A stretch of DNA of 64,000 nt from Candidatus Rifleibacteriota bacterium. Lineage in GTDB: Bacteria > Muiribacteriota > Ozemobacteria > Ozemobacterales > Ozemobacteraceae. Shown in pieces: positions 17,820 to 26,318 of the stretch (position 1 is the first letter of the stretch; each line of letters begins with the position of its first letter). The DNA is taken from NCBI GenBank assembly GCA_015233565.1, contig JADFXM010000002.1, forward strand, positions 62,001-126,000, in the 5' to 3' direction. The notes beneath the pieces were generated by a model. The model worked only from the letters and a program-made list of their open reading frames with translations. It had not been told where the DNA came from and did no database searches. Both the position numbers and the translations under genes were made by a program.

Positions 17820-17844
17820 AAAAATAGATTGATTTGAAATTTGG

Positions 17845-19104
17845 TTATTTGGATTTATCCAGTGGATCTGGGATGCCCCATTCCTTCATTTTTCCTCTGA
17901 GTTGAAGCATTTTCTTGCCCGCATACCAATCTTTCTGGTCAATTAATTTGAAACGGAGTTTTTCTTCAAGAGCTTGAAGAAACTGCTGGAAAAAGATTTT
18001 CTCGTTTTGGCCATATTTCCCAATTCTGTCGAGAACTGTATCAAAAGCAAGATATTTTTCATTATCAAAATCTCTTCCAATTTTCTGGAGAACTTTTTGA
18101 CTGTAACTTTTGTAATTCTCGCATTGTACTTCATCATTGGGACATTTTAAAAGGACTTCACCGCTCTTGGCAATTCGATTAAGGAAGAAGGCAATTGGGA
18201 GGTCGGTTACTAATTCGAAAACGATAGTTGAAGCTAAAAGTCTGGTGATTTGACTTCCTAAAAACAAACCGACTACTGCTCCGGGGCCGGGGGCTAAGAA
18301 ATTACCGACAATTGCCCCTAATGAACCACCGGCTAAATCTGCTCCAGTGATGACCGCCGAATGTATCAGTGTTACAGCAGCAAATTCGAGCATTCCGCCA
18401 TTTGTCGCGCTTTTTGTTACTAGATCAGCCAATGATTGCTTTCCTAATTTGGACGCTCCTGCAACTACCTCTGCAGTTGATCTGGAAAGGCTGTAAAGCG
18501 AAAAATTTGTCAAGGTTTCTGAAATTCCCTTGGCTAATATTTCAATCTTTAGAAAGCTCAAAAAATTTTCCAGAAGTTTTTCCGCTGCGGCGTAATTTAA
18601 TGCTCCAATTGACAATGGAACCAGTTTAACCATATCCAATAGCAAACTGTTTAACGAGACTACAAAAACCCCTTCTACATTGAACGCAAGCCCTTTTGCG
18701 GCAGCAACTTGCGTGAAGGTTAAGTCATAAGCAATATCGCCATCTGCGGTCACAAGCCATTGATTTTTGTTTAGCTTCCAGGGTAATTCCCCTTGAAAGG
18801 AAAAAGCTCCATGAAAAGAAATAAACACTCTTCTGTAATCTTGATCATAAAAACTGGAATGAATTTCAAGGTTTGTTTTTCCAGTTGAATTAAGGGCATT
18901 TACAAGCTTTTGACTCTTATCAATGATTAAATTGCCCAGATTTTGGAAACACGAATCTGATACTTCTATAATCTTATCTTTTATTGAAGAAGAAGGCTTT
19001 TCGGCTAATGAAACGTTCGGAAAAATAAAGCCAGAAAGAAACAAAATCAAACAAATTACAAAGGTTTTCCTTAGCGAGTTATTCTTTCTATTAGTTTCAA
19101 ACAT
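17845..19104 (-). CDS. Hypothetical exported protein with Gly-rich membrane segments
   Basis: Unrecognised, 419 residues. It has a signal peptide (TFVICLILFLSGFIFPNVSLA), a beta-rich N-terminal half, and around residues 240-320 a Gly/Ala-rich hydrophobic stretch (GGSLGAIVGNFLAPG, GAVVGLFLGSQI) that resembles glycine-zipper membrane segments. The C-terminal 100 residues are charged and helical. GGGAGAAGGAAAAT before the ATG supports the start. Glycine zippers occur in envelope and pore-associated proteins, but no function can be assigned. Confidence 0.65.
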   Translation of the reverse strand: MFETNRKNNSLRKTFVICLILFLSGFIFPNVSLAEKPSSSIKDKIIEVSDSCFQNLGNLIIDKSQKLVNALNSTGKTNLEIHSSFYDQDYRRVFISFHGAFSFQGELPWKLNKNQWLVTADGDIAYDLTFTQVAAAKGLAFNVEGVFVVSLNSLLLDMVKLVPLSIGALNYAAAEKLLENFLSFLKIEILAKGISETLTNFSLYSLSRSTAEVVAGASKLGKQSLADLVTKSATNGGMLEFAAVTLIHSAVITGADLAGGSLGAIVGNFLAPGPGAVVGLFLGSQITRLLASTIVFELVTDLPIAFFLNRIAKSGEVLLKCPNDEVQCENYKSYSQKVLQKIGRDFDNEKYLAFDTVLDRIGKYGQNEKIFFQQFLQALEEKLRFKLIDQKDWYAGKKMLQLRGKMKEWGIPDPLDKSK

Positions 19105-19554
19105 ATTTTCCTTCTCCCTTAAAAAAAATTTCCGAAAATGCTGGAATTTAGAAATTTACAATCAATTATACCATTCAAATTTAAAAATCGGTGTACTTCC
19201 TGCAAAATATTTTTGAAATTCAAATTGTAGGAAGAAATTGAAAAGAAAATATTGCAGCTCGGTAAAATTATGCACAACTTCGTATGTTTAATCTAAATTG
19301 AATTTGATTTTAACTGAGATTGTGTTAAAATTTTTTTACCAGTTTTGCACATTGAATACAGACAGGCCACTGGCAATGAAATTGTTCCTAATGTAATCTA
19401 ATGTAAAGGGCTAACTTTTGAGTGAAAATCTTGTTGAAGCAAATTTATTAATTCAATGCTGGCTGGTTTGGAGCATTTCCTGAATCGTTCTTAAAGAATT
19501 TCTTGATGTGTTTCATTTTTTTGGAAATTAAATTTATTCGGAGGTGAGTGAATC
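19105..19554. other. AT-rich intergenic region
   Basis: 450 bp between divergent genes. Apart from a possible promoter at 19304-19331 it shows no repeat, RNA or coding signal. Confidence 0.5.
19304..19331 (+). promoter_or_regulatory. Possible promoter for the NHL lipoprotein gene
   Basis: TTGATT at 19304-19309 and TAAAAT at 19326-19331 are 16 bp apart, with a TG extension before the -10. It would give a leader of about 215 bases. Confidence 0.3.
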
Positions 19555-21882
19555 GTGAAAGGGAATCTTTGTTTTACTCTTCTTGTTTGTTCTTTTCTGG
19601 TTTTTGCTATCGGGTGTGGCTTAGATCATGGAAATCCTGCTTCTCCCATTTCTGATGGCAGCTCTTTTTCTCAGGGAAATGCAACGGTTAATTTCAAGAT
19701 TGACACTGGGAATGTGGCGGGGCCGCTCGGTGCCATTCGTCGTAGCGGAGAGGTATTGCCAGCGGTTACATTTAAATTAAGTTTAGTTAATATTGGAAAT
19801 CTTGCGAGTCCTACAACTAGCTTTCAAAAGACTGTTCCAGTGACAGCTTCGGGAACGGCTGAAGCCGAGTTTGACGGGCTTCCTGAAGCCACTGCTATTG
19901 GTGATGTTCATGTTGACGGGGGAAGCATTGCTTCCTATACAGATTTTCATGGTGCGGCTGATTTGAAATTTAACCAGGAAAATACTCTTTGGGTTTCACC
20001 AGAAGGACTAAAGAGAGCCCCCAATGTTCTTGCACAAACGATTAAGACAATTATTGCCAATACTCAATCCTTTTCAAAGGTAACCACAGGGTTGGCTGAC
20101 CAAATTTCCGGAATTATGTCCAAATTAAACCTGGACACCATATCAATTTATTCAGATATATTGATACAATGGAATAACCTTTTTATTAAAGGATATTCCT
20201 TTTTTGTAAATTTGGGTGACTTACCTCATGATGGCCAATTCAACTTGACTACTGACGTGGCGGTTGATTCTCTTGGAAATGTTTATGTAGCCGACTATGG
20301 AAACAATAGAATACAAAAATTTGATGCATCCGGAACTTTTATTACTAAATGGGGCGGCTATGGTACTTCCAATGGAAAATTTAAAAACCCAAGTGGTATA
20401 ACTGTTGATTCCTCAAATAATGTCTATGTTGTTGACACAGGTAATGCCCGGATACAAAAGTTTGATTCCTCCGGAACTTTTCAATCCAAATGGGGAAGTG
20501 CAGGTTCAATTAACGGAACATTCAGTTTCCCAAGCAGTATTGCAATTGACTCCCTTGGGAATTTTTATGTTTGTGATACCAACAACAATAGAATACAAAA
20601 ATTCGATTCCACAGGCACTTTCATAACAAAATGGGGCACTTCCGGTTCAGGTGATGGCCAATTGAATAAACCGACCGGGATAAAATTAGATTCCTCAGAC
20701 AATGTTTTTGTTTCTGATACAGGTAACCATCGGATACAGAAGTTCAATTCGACTGGAACATTCATTGCAAAATGGGGATCTATCGGTTCTAACAATGGTC
20801 AGTTTGCTTCCCCGAATCACCTGACAATTGATTCCTCCAACAATCTTTATGTTGCTGATTTCAGTAATCATCGAATACAAAAGTTTGACTCAAATGGAAC
20901 ATTTGTTACCACATGGGGTTCTTCTGGCACTTCCGATGGCCAATTTACCAACCCAAGAGGTATTGCGGTGAATTCTTCCGGAACTGTTTATGTAGCAGAT
21001 ACTTATAATGACCGTGTCCAGGTCTTTACCTCGGATGGAGTTTTCCTGACCAAATGGGGTTCAAGAAACAACCTTAATGGACAATTTATTAACCCGGCAG
21101 GTATTGCAAAAGATTCTTCAGGGAATATTTATGTGGTTGACTACGGTAACAATCGCGTGGAAAAGTTTGGCGCATCCGGGACATTCAGTCTGAAATGGGG
21201 ATCTTCCGGTTCTTCGGACGGCCAGTTCAGTTCACCCAATGGTGTTGCTGTTGACGCTTCAATGAGCGTTTATGTGGTTGATTCCTTAAATAATCGAATC
21301 CAAAAGTTCGATTCCACTGGTGCTTTCATAACAAAATGGGGAACCTCTGGTTCAGGTGATGGCCAGTTTAGTGGTCCGGCTTATATAGCTGTTGATTCCA
21401 GCGGAAATGTTTATGTTTCTGATGCAAAAAATAACAGGATCCAAAAATTCGATTCCACTGGTGCTTTCATAACAAAATGGGGAACCAACGGTTCCGGTGA
21501 TGGACAGTTCAATAGCCCGGGAGGTTTGGCTATTGATCCATCTGGAAACGTTTTTGTGGCTGATACTTACAATAATCGAATTCAGAAATTTGACTCATCT
21601 GGAGCTTTTCTTTCTAAATTTGGTAGTTCCGGTGTTTCTGATGGACAGTTTAGTTTCCCATTTTGCATTGCATTAGATTCTTCGGGTAATATTTTTGTCG
21701 GAGACAACAGTAACCAAGTTCAAATGTTTGATTCATCCGGAGCGTTTCTGACCAAATTCGGAACAACTGGAAGCGAGGATGGACAGTTTCAACTTCCGTC
21801 CGGCATTGCTGTGAGCGCAGCTGGATACGTTTTTGTTACTGACACAAATAACAACAAGGTCCAGGTTTTTCGTCCACAATAG
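19555..21882 (+). CDS. NHL-repeat lipoprotein, 12 repeats
   Basis: Starts at GTG 19555, preceded by cggaggtgag. The 775-residue product has a lipoprotein signal (VFAIGCG), a domain of about 190 residues of unknown type, then 12 consecutive NHL units of about 47 residues. The unit runs like DGQFxxPxGIAVDSSGNVYV, then ADTxNNRIQKFDSxGxFxTKWGSxG. Twelve blades would make two six-bladed propellers. NHL propellers usually bind proteins or sugars; this one is probably displayed on the outer membrane or periplasmic face. Repeats 8 and 9 are nearly the same at protein and DNA level, pointing to recent unit duplication. The binding partner is unknown. Confidence 0.92.
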   Translation: MKGNLCFTLLVCSFLVFAIGCGLDHGNPASPISDGSSFSQGNATVNFKIDTGNVAGPLGAIRRSGEVLPAVTFKLSLVNIGNLASPTTSFQKTVPVTASGTAEAEFDGLPEATAIGDVHVDGGSIASYTDFHGAADLKFNQENTLWVSPEGLKRAPNVLAQTIKTIIANTQSFSKVTTGLADQISGIMSKLNLDTISIYSDILIQWNNLFIKGYSFFVNLGDLPHDGQFNLTTDVAVDSLGNVYVADYGNNRIQKFDASGTFITKWGGYGTSNGKFKNPSGITVDSSNNVYVVDTGNARIQKFDSSGTFQSKWGSAGSINGTFSFPSSIAIDSLGNFYVCDTNNNRIQKFDSTGTFITKWGTSGSGDGQLNKPTGIKLDSSDNVFVSDTGNHRIQKFNSTGTFIAKWGSIGSNNGQFASPNHLTIDSSNNLYVADFSNHRIQKFDSNGTFVTTWGSSGTSDGQFTNPRGIAVNSSGTVYVADTYNDRVQVFTSDGVFLTKWGSRNNLNGQFINPAGIAKDSSGNIYVVDYGNNRVEKFGASGTFSLKWGSSGSSDGQFSSPNGVAVDASMSVYVVDSLNNRIQKFDSTGAFITKWGTSGSGDGQFSGPAYIAVDSSGNVYVSDAKNNRIQKFDSTGAFITKWGTNGSGDGQFNSPGGLAIDPSGNVFVADTYNNRIQKFDSSGAFLSKFGSSGVSDGQFSFPFCIALDSSGNIFVGDNSNQVQMFDSSGAFLTKFGTTGSEDGQFQLPSGIAVSAAGYVFVTDTNNNKVQVFRPQ

Positions 21883-22079
21883 TATGATAAGAGGGACCGT
21901 TGGGCGGTCAACTTATCGTTGAAAAATAGGCGTAAGTTAAGCTGTGACGACTGAGTTCCGGTCATTGAGCGCGGTCGAAATGACCGGAACTTTCAGGTCC
22001 AATAGGCACTTCGACTTAGCTCAGTGCCTGGATCCCGGAACTTAATTTTGCTCCGCTAACACAGAAAAAAGGAGAAAAA

Positions 22080-22703
22080 ATGAATCGAATTTTACACCTG
22101 ATTGCTTCTCCACGTGGGGAATCTTCGAGAACACTAGCCTTGTCCAAGGTCTTGATTACAAGAATGTTGGACAAATTTCCTTCAGCGATTTTAGACGAGT
22201 TTAATGTGTTTTCTGAACACCTCCCTGAAATGGCTCATGACACCATTTCGGGTAAGTACCTTCTCATGGGAGGAAAAAAACTTCCGACCGAATTGCAAAG
22301 GTTTTGGAAAGAAGTGGAAGCTCACATTAACAGATTCTTAGCCGCTGATACGATCGTTTTGAGCGTTCCCATGTGGAACTTTGGAATCCCTTATAAACTG
22401 AAACATTATTTGGATGTAATTGTTCAGCCACGCTACCTTTTCAAATACTCCGAGAAGGGTGTCGAAGGGCTTGCGGTAAATAAAAAACTTTTTATCGTAT
22501 CCACCCGAGGTGGAGATTATTCCGAAAATAGCCCAGTTCGGGGGATGGATTTTGTTGAACCTTATTTGAAAGCAGTATTTGGTTTTATTGGAATTTCCAA
22601 TTTTGAAATTATTAATGCACAACCTCTCGATTCCGCCGGAGAGGAAGGAATGAAAAAGAACTTTGACATCGGGCTGGAGAAAATTAAAAAGGTAGCGATT
22701 TAA
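22080..22703 (+). CDS. azoR: FMN-dependent NADH-azoreductase / flavodoxin-fold quinone reductase
   Basis: The 207-residue flavodoxin-like product matches AzoR in length and motifs. SPRGESSRTLALS forms the phosphate-binding loop near the N-terminus, VPMWNFGIPYKLKHYLD is the FMN-binding and dimer segment, and STRGGDY follows near residue 143. The enzymes use NAD(P)H to reduce quinones and azo compounds by two electrons and help under electrophile stress. GGAG lies 6 bases before the ATG. It stands alone between repeats and the Ubl locus, with no clear link to either. Confidence 0.92.
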   Translation: MNRILHLIASPRGESSRTLALSKVLITRMLDKFPSAILDEFNVFSEHLPEMAHDTISGKYLLMGGKKLPTELQRFWKEVEAHINRFLAADTIVLSVPMWNFGIPYKLKHYLDVIVQPRYLFKYSEKGVEGLAVNKKLFIVSTRGGDYSENSPVRGMDFVEPYLKAVFGFIGISNFEIINAQPLDSAGEEGMKKNFDIGLEKIKKVAI

Positions 22704-22742
22704 AGACATAACTGCGCAAGATCTATTATCCTTAACGGGAAA

Positions 22743-22843
22743 GTGTGAAATATTTGAAAAAATGAAAGTGTAAAAGTTCACAATGCTTTTTCACCACGAC
22801 CTCTCGGGCCAGTAAATTTCGGATTTTTTAATTTTTTCTCACA
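22743..22843 (+). repeat. Family E local direct repeat, copy 1
   Basis: It begins gtgtgaaatatttgaaaaaa and ends aattttttctcacac, with short inverted ends. It is repeated in the same orientation 184 bp downstream. Confidence 0.75.
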
Positions 22844-22926
22844 CCTTCAGGGCTAACTGATACTTTTCAACAGGTTGCTTCGACTTTGCTCAAGACTGAA
22901 TAATTATGCTAACGTGAATGAGAAGA

Positions 22927-23025
22927 TGTGAAATATTTGAAAAAATGAAAGTGTAAAAGTTCACAATGCTTTCCCTGCGCGGTTTATCGAGCCAGTACAT
23001 TTTCGAATTTTTAATTTTTTCACAG
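22927..23025 (+). repeat. Family E local direct repeat, copy 2
   Basis: It begins tgtgaaatatttgaaaaaat and ends aattttttcacag. The first 45 bases are the same as in copy 1; the middle diverges (ccctgcgcggtttatcgagc). Confidence 0.75.
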
Positions 23026-23112
23026 CTTTTGAGTGGAGTCGAAGTTATCTTTTGATTAATCTGGGACTTCCAATAATATATGATTCAAGAGAAATAGCGA
23101 CTGCAACACAGG

Positions 23113-23122
23113 AAGGAGGTGA
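23113..23122 (+). promoter_or_regulatory. Consensus Shine-Dalgarno of the ubiquitin-like gene
   Basis: AAGGAGGTGA is fully complementary to the 16S rRNA tail and lies 6 bases before the GTG start. It is the strongest ribosome site in this part of the window and decides the start. Confidence 0.85.
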
Positions 23123-23128
23123 CAATAA

Positions 23129-23398
23129 GTGGGAACAATAGTTGTAGAAATCTGGGATGCAACCGGTAACAAGAAGGTCAATGCTGAATTACCGGACGAT
23201 GAAACCGTGAACAAAATAATTGTACTATTGATCGAAAGGATGAATTTGCCCCGTTATAGCCCTGATGGTCAGCTGATGAGCTACAAATTTCATCACAAGA
23301 GTTCGGGAAGGCAGCTGTTGGACGATGAAACTCTTGGAAATGCCGGAGTCAGGGAAGGTGATATTCTGCGAATTCAGCCGGAAATTACCGCCGGTTAG
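23129..23398 (+). CDS. Ubiquitin-like modifier (YukD/EsaB-like beta-grasp) ending in Gly
   Basis: An 89-residue protein with the beta-grasp pattern: VVEIWDATGNKKVNAELPDD forms the first hairpin, a helix follows (TVNKIIVLLIERMNL), then GRQLLDDETLGNAGVREGD and DILRIQPE. It resembles the YukD-like proteins found with E1 and JAB genes. The chain ends ITAG-stop, so a terminal glycine is already exposed, as needed for adenylation by an E1. It starts at GTG with a consensus ribosome site, suggesting abundant product. It is the first gene of the locus; E1, JAB, FHA and two RING-like genes follow on the same strand. Conjugation to target proteins is inferred from context, not shown. Confidence 0.85.
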   Translation: MGTIVVEIWDATGNKKVNAELPDDETVNKIIVLLIERMNLPRYSPDGQLMSYKFHHKSSGRQLLDDETLGNAGVREGDILRIQPEITAG

Positions 23399-23713
23399 TG
23401 ACGGTCTGTTACAACCAAACTACTTTAGACCATCTCAGTGGCTTTTATAGAAAGATAAAATTGTCTGAAAGAATGATTGATGTCAGCGAAAAAGATTAAA
23501 ATACTCGACTTTTAAACCTGCATCAACGCAAGTGCAGAAAATTTGGAAAAAATAATTTTTGCGGATTTTTTTTTGAATTGTATGGTTAATTGCCAATGTC
23601 AATATGAATTTACTCTTTGTTGCTGGATTGATGTTAGTGATGAGTTAGGCATTTTCTCATGTTTTTGGGTTCGTTGAAATGTTATTATAGCTTTCAGTTG
23701 ATGGTTGAAAAAA
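23399..23713. other. Gap between Ubl and E1 genes
   Basis: 315 bp. A family D repeat occupies 23486-23625. I looked for a small E2-like gene on both strands here and saw none. Confidence 0.6.
23486..23625 (+). repeat. Family D dispersed repeat, copy 1
   Basis: 140 bp nearly identical to 42242-42382: shared blocks include gcgaaaaagattaaaa, acgcaagtgcagaaaatttg, gaattgtatggttaattgcc and ctttgttgctg. Confidence 0.8.
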
Positions 23714-24919
23714 ATGGACCAGGAAATAATAAAACTTAGCCCTTATGCTGAAGAACATCGGTTCTCCAGATTCGAGCTCATTCGCTGGTGGGACCAAAAC
23801 AAACTCTCCAGATCTCGTGTGATGGTGATTGGTGCAGGAGCGCTTGGCAACGAGATCTTGAAAAATCTTGCACTTTTGGGAATTGGAAACATTGTAGTTG
23901 TCGACATGGACCGTATCGAAAACTCAAACCTTTCCAGATCCGTTTTATTCAGGGAATCAGATTGCGGACGATACAAAGCTGAAGTGGCTGCTGAACGGGC
24001 ACGTGATCTTTATCCAAAACTTAAAATCAAACCTCTCTGCGTTAATGCCATAACTGATCTTGGAATGGGGTTCTTTTTCTGGGCTGATTTGATAATTGGT
24101 GGGCTCGATAATCGCGAAGCAAGATTAGCAATAAATAGAAATAGTTTCAGAGCCGGAAAACCCTGGATAGATGGTGCAATAGAAGTTTTGAATGGCACAT
24201 TAAGGGTATTTCAACCCCCCGATGGTCCTTGTTATGAATGCACCATGAGCGAAATAGATTGGCAGATGCTCCAGGCAAGGCGAGCGTGCTCTTTACTGAA
24301 TCGTGACGAAATGCTTTCAGGAAAAACCCCCACAACGCCAACCATTTCCTCCGTTATTGCTGGAATTCAATGCCAGGAAGCCCTGAAAATTCTTCATGGA
24401 ATTGAATCCATCGGTGGAAAGGGATACATCTTCAATGGCAGAAACTTTGATAACTATATAGTCGAATTTAAAAGAAAGACTGAGTGTTATAGCCACGAAA
24501 CTTTCAGCCCTCTTAAAATCCTGGACTGCAACTCGAATGAGTTGAAACTATCTGAAATGCTAAAAATCGCAAAAAGTGATCTTGGCGAGGACGCAGCGTT
24601 GGAAATAAAAGAAGATGTATTACTTGGTTTTAATTGTACAGAATGCGGGGAAAAGGAGCAATTTTTTTCATCCCTGGCAGGAGTAACAGAGAAGAACGCG
24701 ATCTGTAAAAAATGTGGAAAAATCAGAATTCCGGAAATTTCCCATGCATTTTATGGAAATGAAAATTTTGTTGAACTCCCATTGCGAAAACTGGGAATTC
24801 CGCCCTTTGATGTCATTTCAGGAAGGAACGGTGAAAAAATCCAGTATTACCTCCTGGATGGCGACCGCCTGGAAATATTGGAATCGCTTGATTCGGAGTT
24901 AACCATTGAGCAGAGATAA
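23714..24919 (+). CDS. E1-like (ThiF/MoeB/UBA family) adenylating enzyme with C-terminal zinc ribbon
   Basis: E1-like enzymes use ATP to adenylate the C-terminal glycine of a beta-grasp protein. The 401-residue product has the nucleotide loop GAGALG (residues 40-45), VVDMDRIENSNLSRS with the ribose-binding Asp and the arginine region, and DLIIGGLDNREAR near the active site. CYEC at 173-176 is one zinc pair; C192 in RRACSLL sits roughly where the catalytic Cys of the family lies; GIQCQEALK follows as in MoeB/ThiF. A C-terminal addition holds a four-Cys ribbon (C308, C311, C331, C334), absent from plain ThiF. The start is ATG 23714 or TTG 23705; neither has a good ribosome site. It overlaps the JAB gene by 14 bp. 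Confidence 0.92.
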   Translation: MDQEIIKLSPYAEEHRFSRFELIRWWDQNKLSRSRVMVIGAGALGNEILKNLALLGIGNIVVVDMDRIENSNLSRSVLFRESDCGRYKAEVAAERARDLYPKLKIKPLCVNAITDLGMGFFFWADLIIGGLDNREARLAINRNSFRAGKPWIDGAIEVLNGTLRVFQPPDGPCYECTMSEIDWQMLQARRACSLLNRDEMLSGKTPTTPTISSVIAGIQCQEALKILHGIESIGGKGYIFNGRNFDNYIVEFKRKTECYSHETFSPLKILDCNSNELKLSEMLKIAKSDLGEDAALEIKEDVLLGFNCTECGEKEQFFSSLAGVTEKNAICKKCGKIRIPEISHAFYGNENFVELPLRKLGIPPFDVISGRNGEKIQYYLLDGDRLEILESLDSELTIEQR

Positions 24920-26174
24920 GAAAAAACCTTCTTCTCCACCAAATGTTCAGGCTGTTGATTTCTTGATGGCGGCAGATTTGCCTGAGACTATCAATTGTCC
25001 TTTCCCGGCACCCCAAATTTCTGAATACCGCGTTCGGATTGATAAATCCGCGTATGAAAAGATTGTTTTGCATTCAAATGAGAACAAAAAAGTTGAGCTA
25101 TGCGGAGTTTTGACAGGAAAAATTGGAAAAGATAATCTAGGGCCATTTCTTCTGATTGATGATATGGTCAGGGCGGAAGGGGCAAAAAATGAAGGGGCTC
25201 AGGTCACTTTTACCCACACATCCTGGGATTTCATTCACAATGAAATTGAAAAACGGGGGGGAGGAAAAATTGTTGGATGGTACCACACCCATCCTGGTTT
25301 TGGAATTTTCCTCTCCGACATGGACAAATTTATTCAGGAGTATTTTTTTAATCAACCTTTTCAGGTGGCTTTCGTAATCGATCCAATATCTAATTCAGAA
25401 GGACTTTTTGCATGGATCTCCGGGAAAATTCAACCTTTAAGCAAATGGTGGGTAGGAGAAACCGAAAAAAAGCTAGTACAGGGTGGAGTCGGAAATGATT
25501 CCGGTAAATTTCTGACAGATATAGAGATCCTTCCAAAAAAAGAAGCAACTTCTCTTAAGTTCTCCAAGAGCGATTATTGGGGGGCAGCATTTTTTGTTAC
25601 GGCATTTTGCCTCGGAATTATTTTTTCCCTGTTTTTCCAACGGCTTATGATGGAAACAGCTTTCAAAGAAATCGCGCGGAGCGAGATGAGAACGCTTTTT
25701 GCCAGCACTGGCGGGGCAATAGGGGAATCGGCAGATCTTGGGGGTATTAAATCCTGTCTTGATGCGGCATCCGAAATTCTTGCAACTGACGCCTCCGGGT
25801 CCGTAATACCCGATCCACAAAGAATAATTTCCAGTGCCCGTGGAAAATTAGTCCAAACTTCGGAATTACTAGCCAGCATGACAAAAATAGTTGCTGACCG
25901 TGAAAGTAAGTTGCTTTCAACAATTTCCGGCCAACTGTCCGATCCGATTACGTTGTACCAGAAAGCTTCTTTTCTTTCCGAAGAAATTACACAGATAAAA
26001 AATTTCCTTGCGGAAATATATTTTCTTGAAACCAGATTTGCTGTTCAAAGCGCTTCACAGGAACCAAACAAAAAAGGCCTCGAGAAAGCTCAGATTTATA
26101 GAAAGATTTCAATTACTCTCAATCCATTAATTGAAGAGCGCTTTAAAAGCGAGTTTCCCGGGCTCTCTGAGTGA
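24906..26174 (+). CDS. Membrane-anchored JAMM/JAB-family isopeptidase
   Basis: JAMM proteases cut ubiquitin-like proteins from targets or trim their tails. All metal ligands are visible: E64 (VELCG), H127 and H129 in HTHPGFGIFLSDMD, S137 and D140, spaced exactly as HxHPx6SxxD. Residues 1-35 are an N-terminal extension. After the protease domain, around residues 218-242, comes one strong membrane segment (FFVTAFCLGIIFSLFF), then about 180 helical residues. Start is TTG 24906 with GGAG 7 bases before, inside the E1 gene, which implies translational coupling. The membrane anchor is unusual for a JAB partner of an E1 and suggests that deconjugation happens at the membrane. Confidence 0.92.
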   Translation: MSRDKKKPSSPPNVQAVDFLMAADLPETINCPFPAPQISEYRVRIDKSAYEKIVLHSNENKKVELCGVLTGKIGKDNLGPFLLIDDMVRAEGAKNEGAQVTFTHTSWDFIHNEIEKRGGGKIVGWYHTHPGFGIFLSDMDKFIQEYFFNQPFQVAFVIDPISNSEGLFAWISGKIQPLSKWWVGETEKKLVQGGVGNDSGKFLTDIEILPKKEATSLKFSKSDYWGAAFFVTAFCLGIIFSLFFQRLMMETAFKEIARSEMRTLFASTGGAIGESADLGGIKSCLDAASEILATDASGSVIPDPQRIISSARGKLVQTSELLASMTKIVADRESKLLSTISGQLSDPITLYQKASFLSEEITQIKNFLAEIYFLETRFAVQSASQEPNKKGLEKAQIYRKISITLNPLIEERFKSEFPGLSE

Positions 26175-26318
26175 AATTTTAAGGATGCTGAGCGGAGTTG
26201 AAGCGACCGGATAGTTGGGTTATGCATTTTTTTATTAGATGCACTGCTAGGAAATAATTGTATTTAGTGGTTCGAGCTGCGGAAGTGTACTTCCCAAAAA
26301 AATTCGGGGAAAAATAAA
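26175..26318. other. Short gap with a GAGCGGAGT-type repeat
   Basis: The gap between JAB and FHA genes contains gctgagcggagttgaagcga, a short sequence also seen (variably) near 39450-39510 and 21960-22030. Confidence 0.4.

Larger units (their letters stand above)
17472..17844. other. Intergenic region made of two adjacent dispersed repeats
   Basis: The gap between two minus-strand genes is almost filled by a family B repeat (17531-17661) and a family A repeat (17692-17819). No gene is seen. Confidence 0.65.
22704..23128. other. Intergenic region with duplicated element
   Basis: 425 bp between azoR and the Ubl gene. It is made mainly of the two family E copies. No separate gene is seen. The 3' end carries the strong ribosome site of the Ubl gene. 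Confidence 0.6.

Noticed and set aside
20230-21880. Repeated DNA in the NHL gene as a CRISPR-like array
   Set aside because: The period is about 141 bp, in frame, and encodes NHL units.
21990-22040. tRNA-like stretch (cttagctcagtgcctgg)
   Set aside because: It resembles a D arm but no anticodon arm, T arm or acceptor pairing can be drawn.
23399-23713. Possible small E2-like gene in the gap between Ubl and E1
   Set aside because: No open frame of useful length on either strand; the gap is occupied by a family D repeat.
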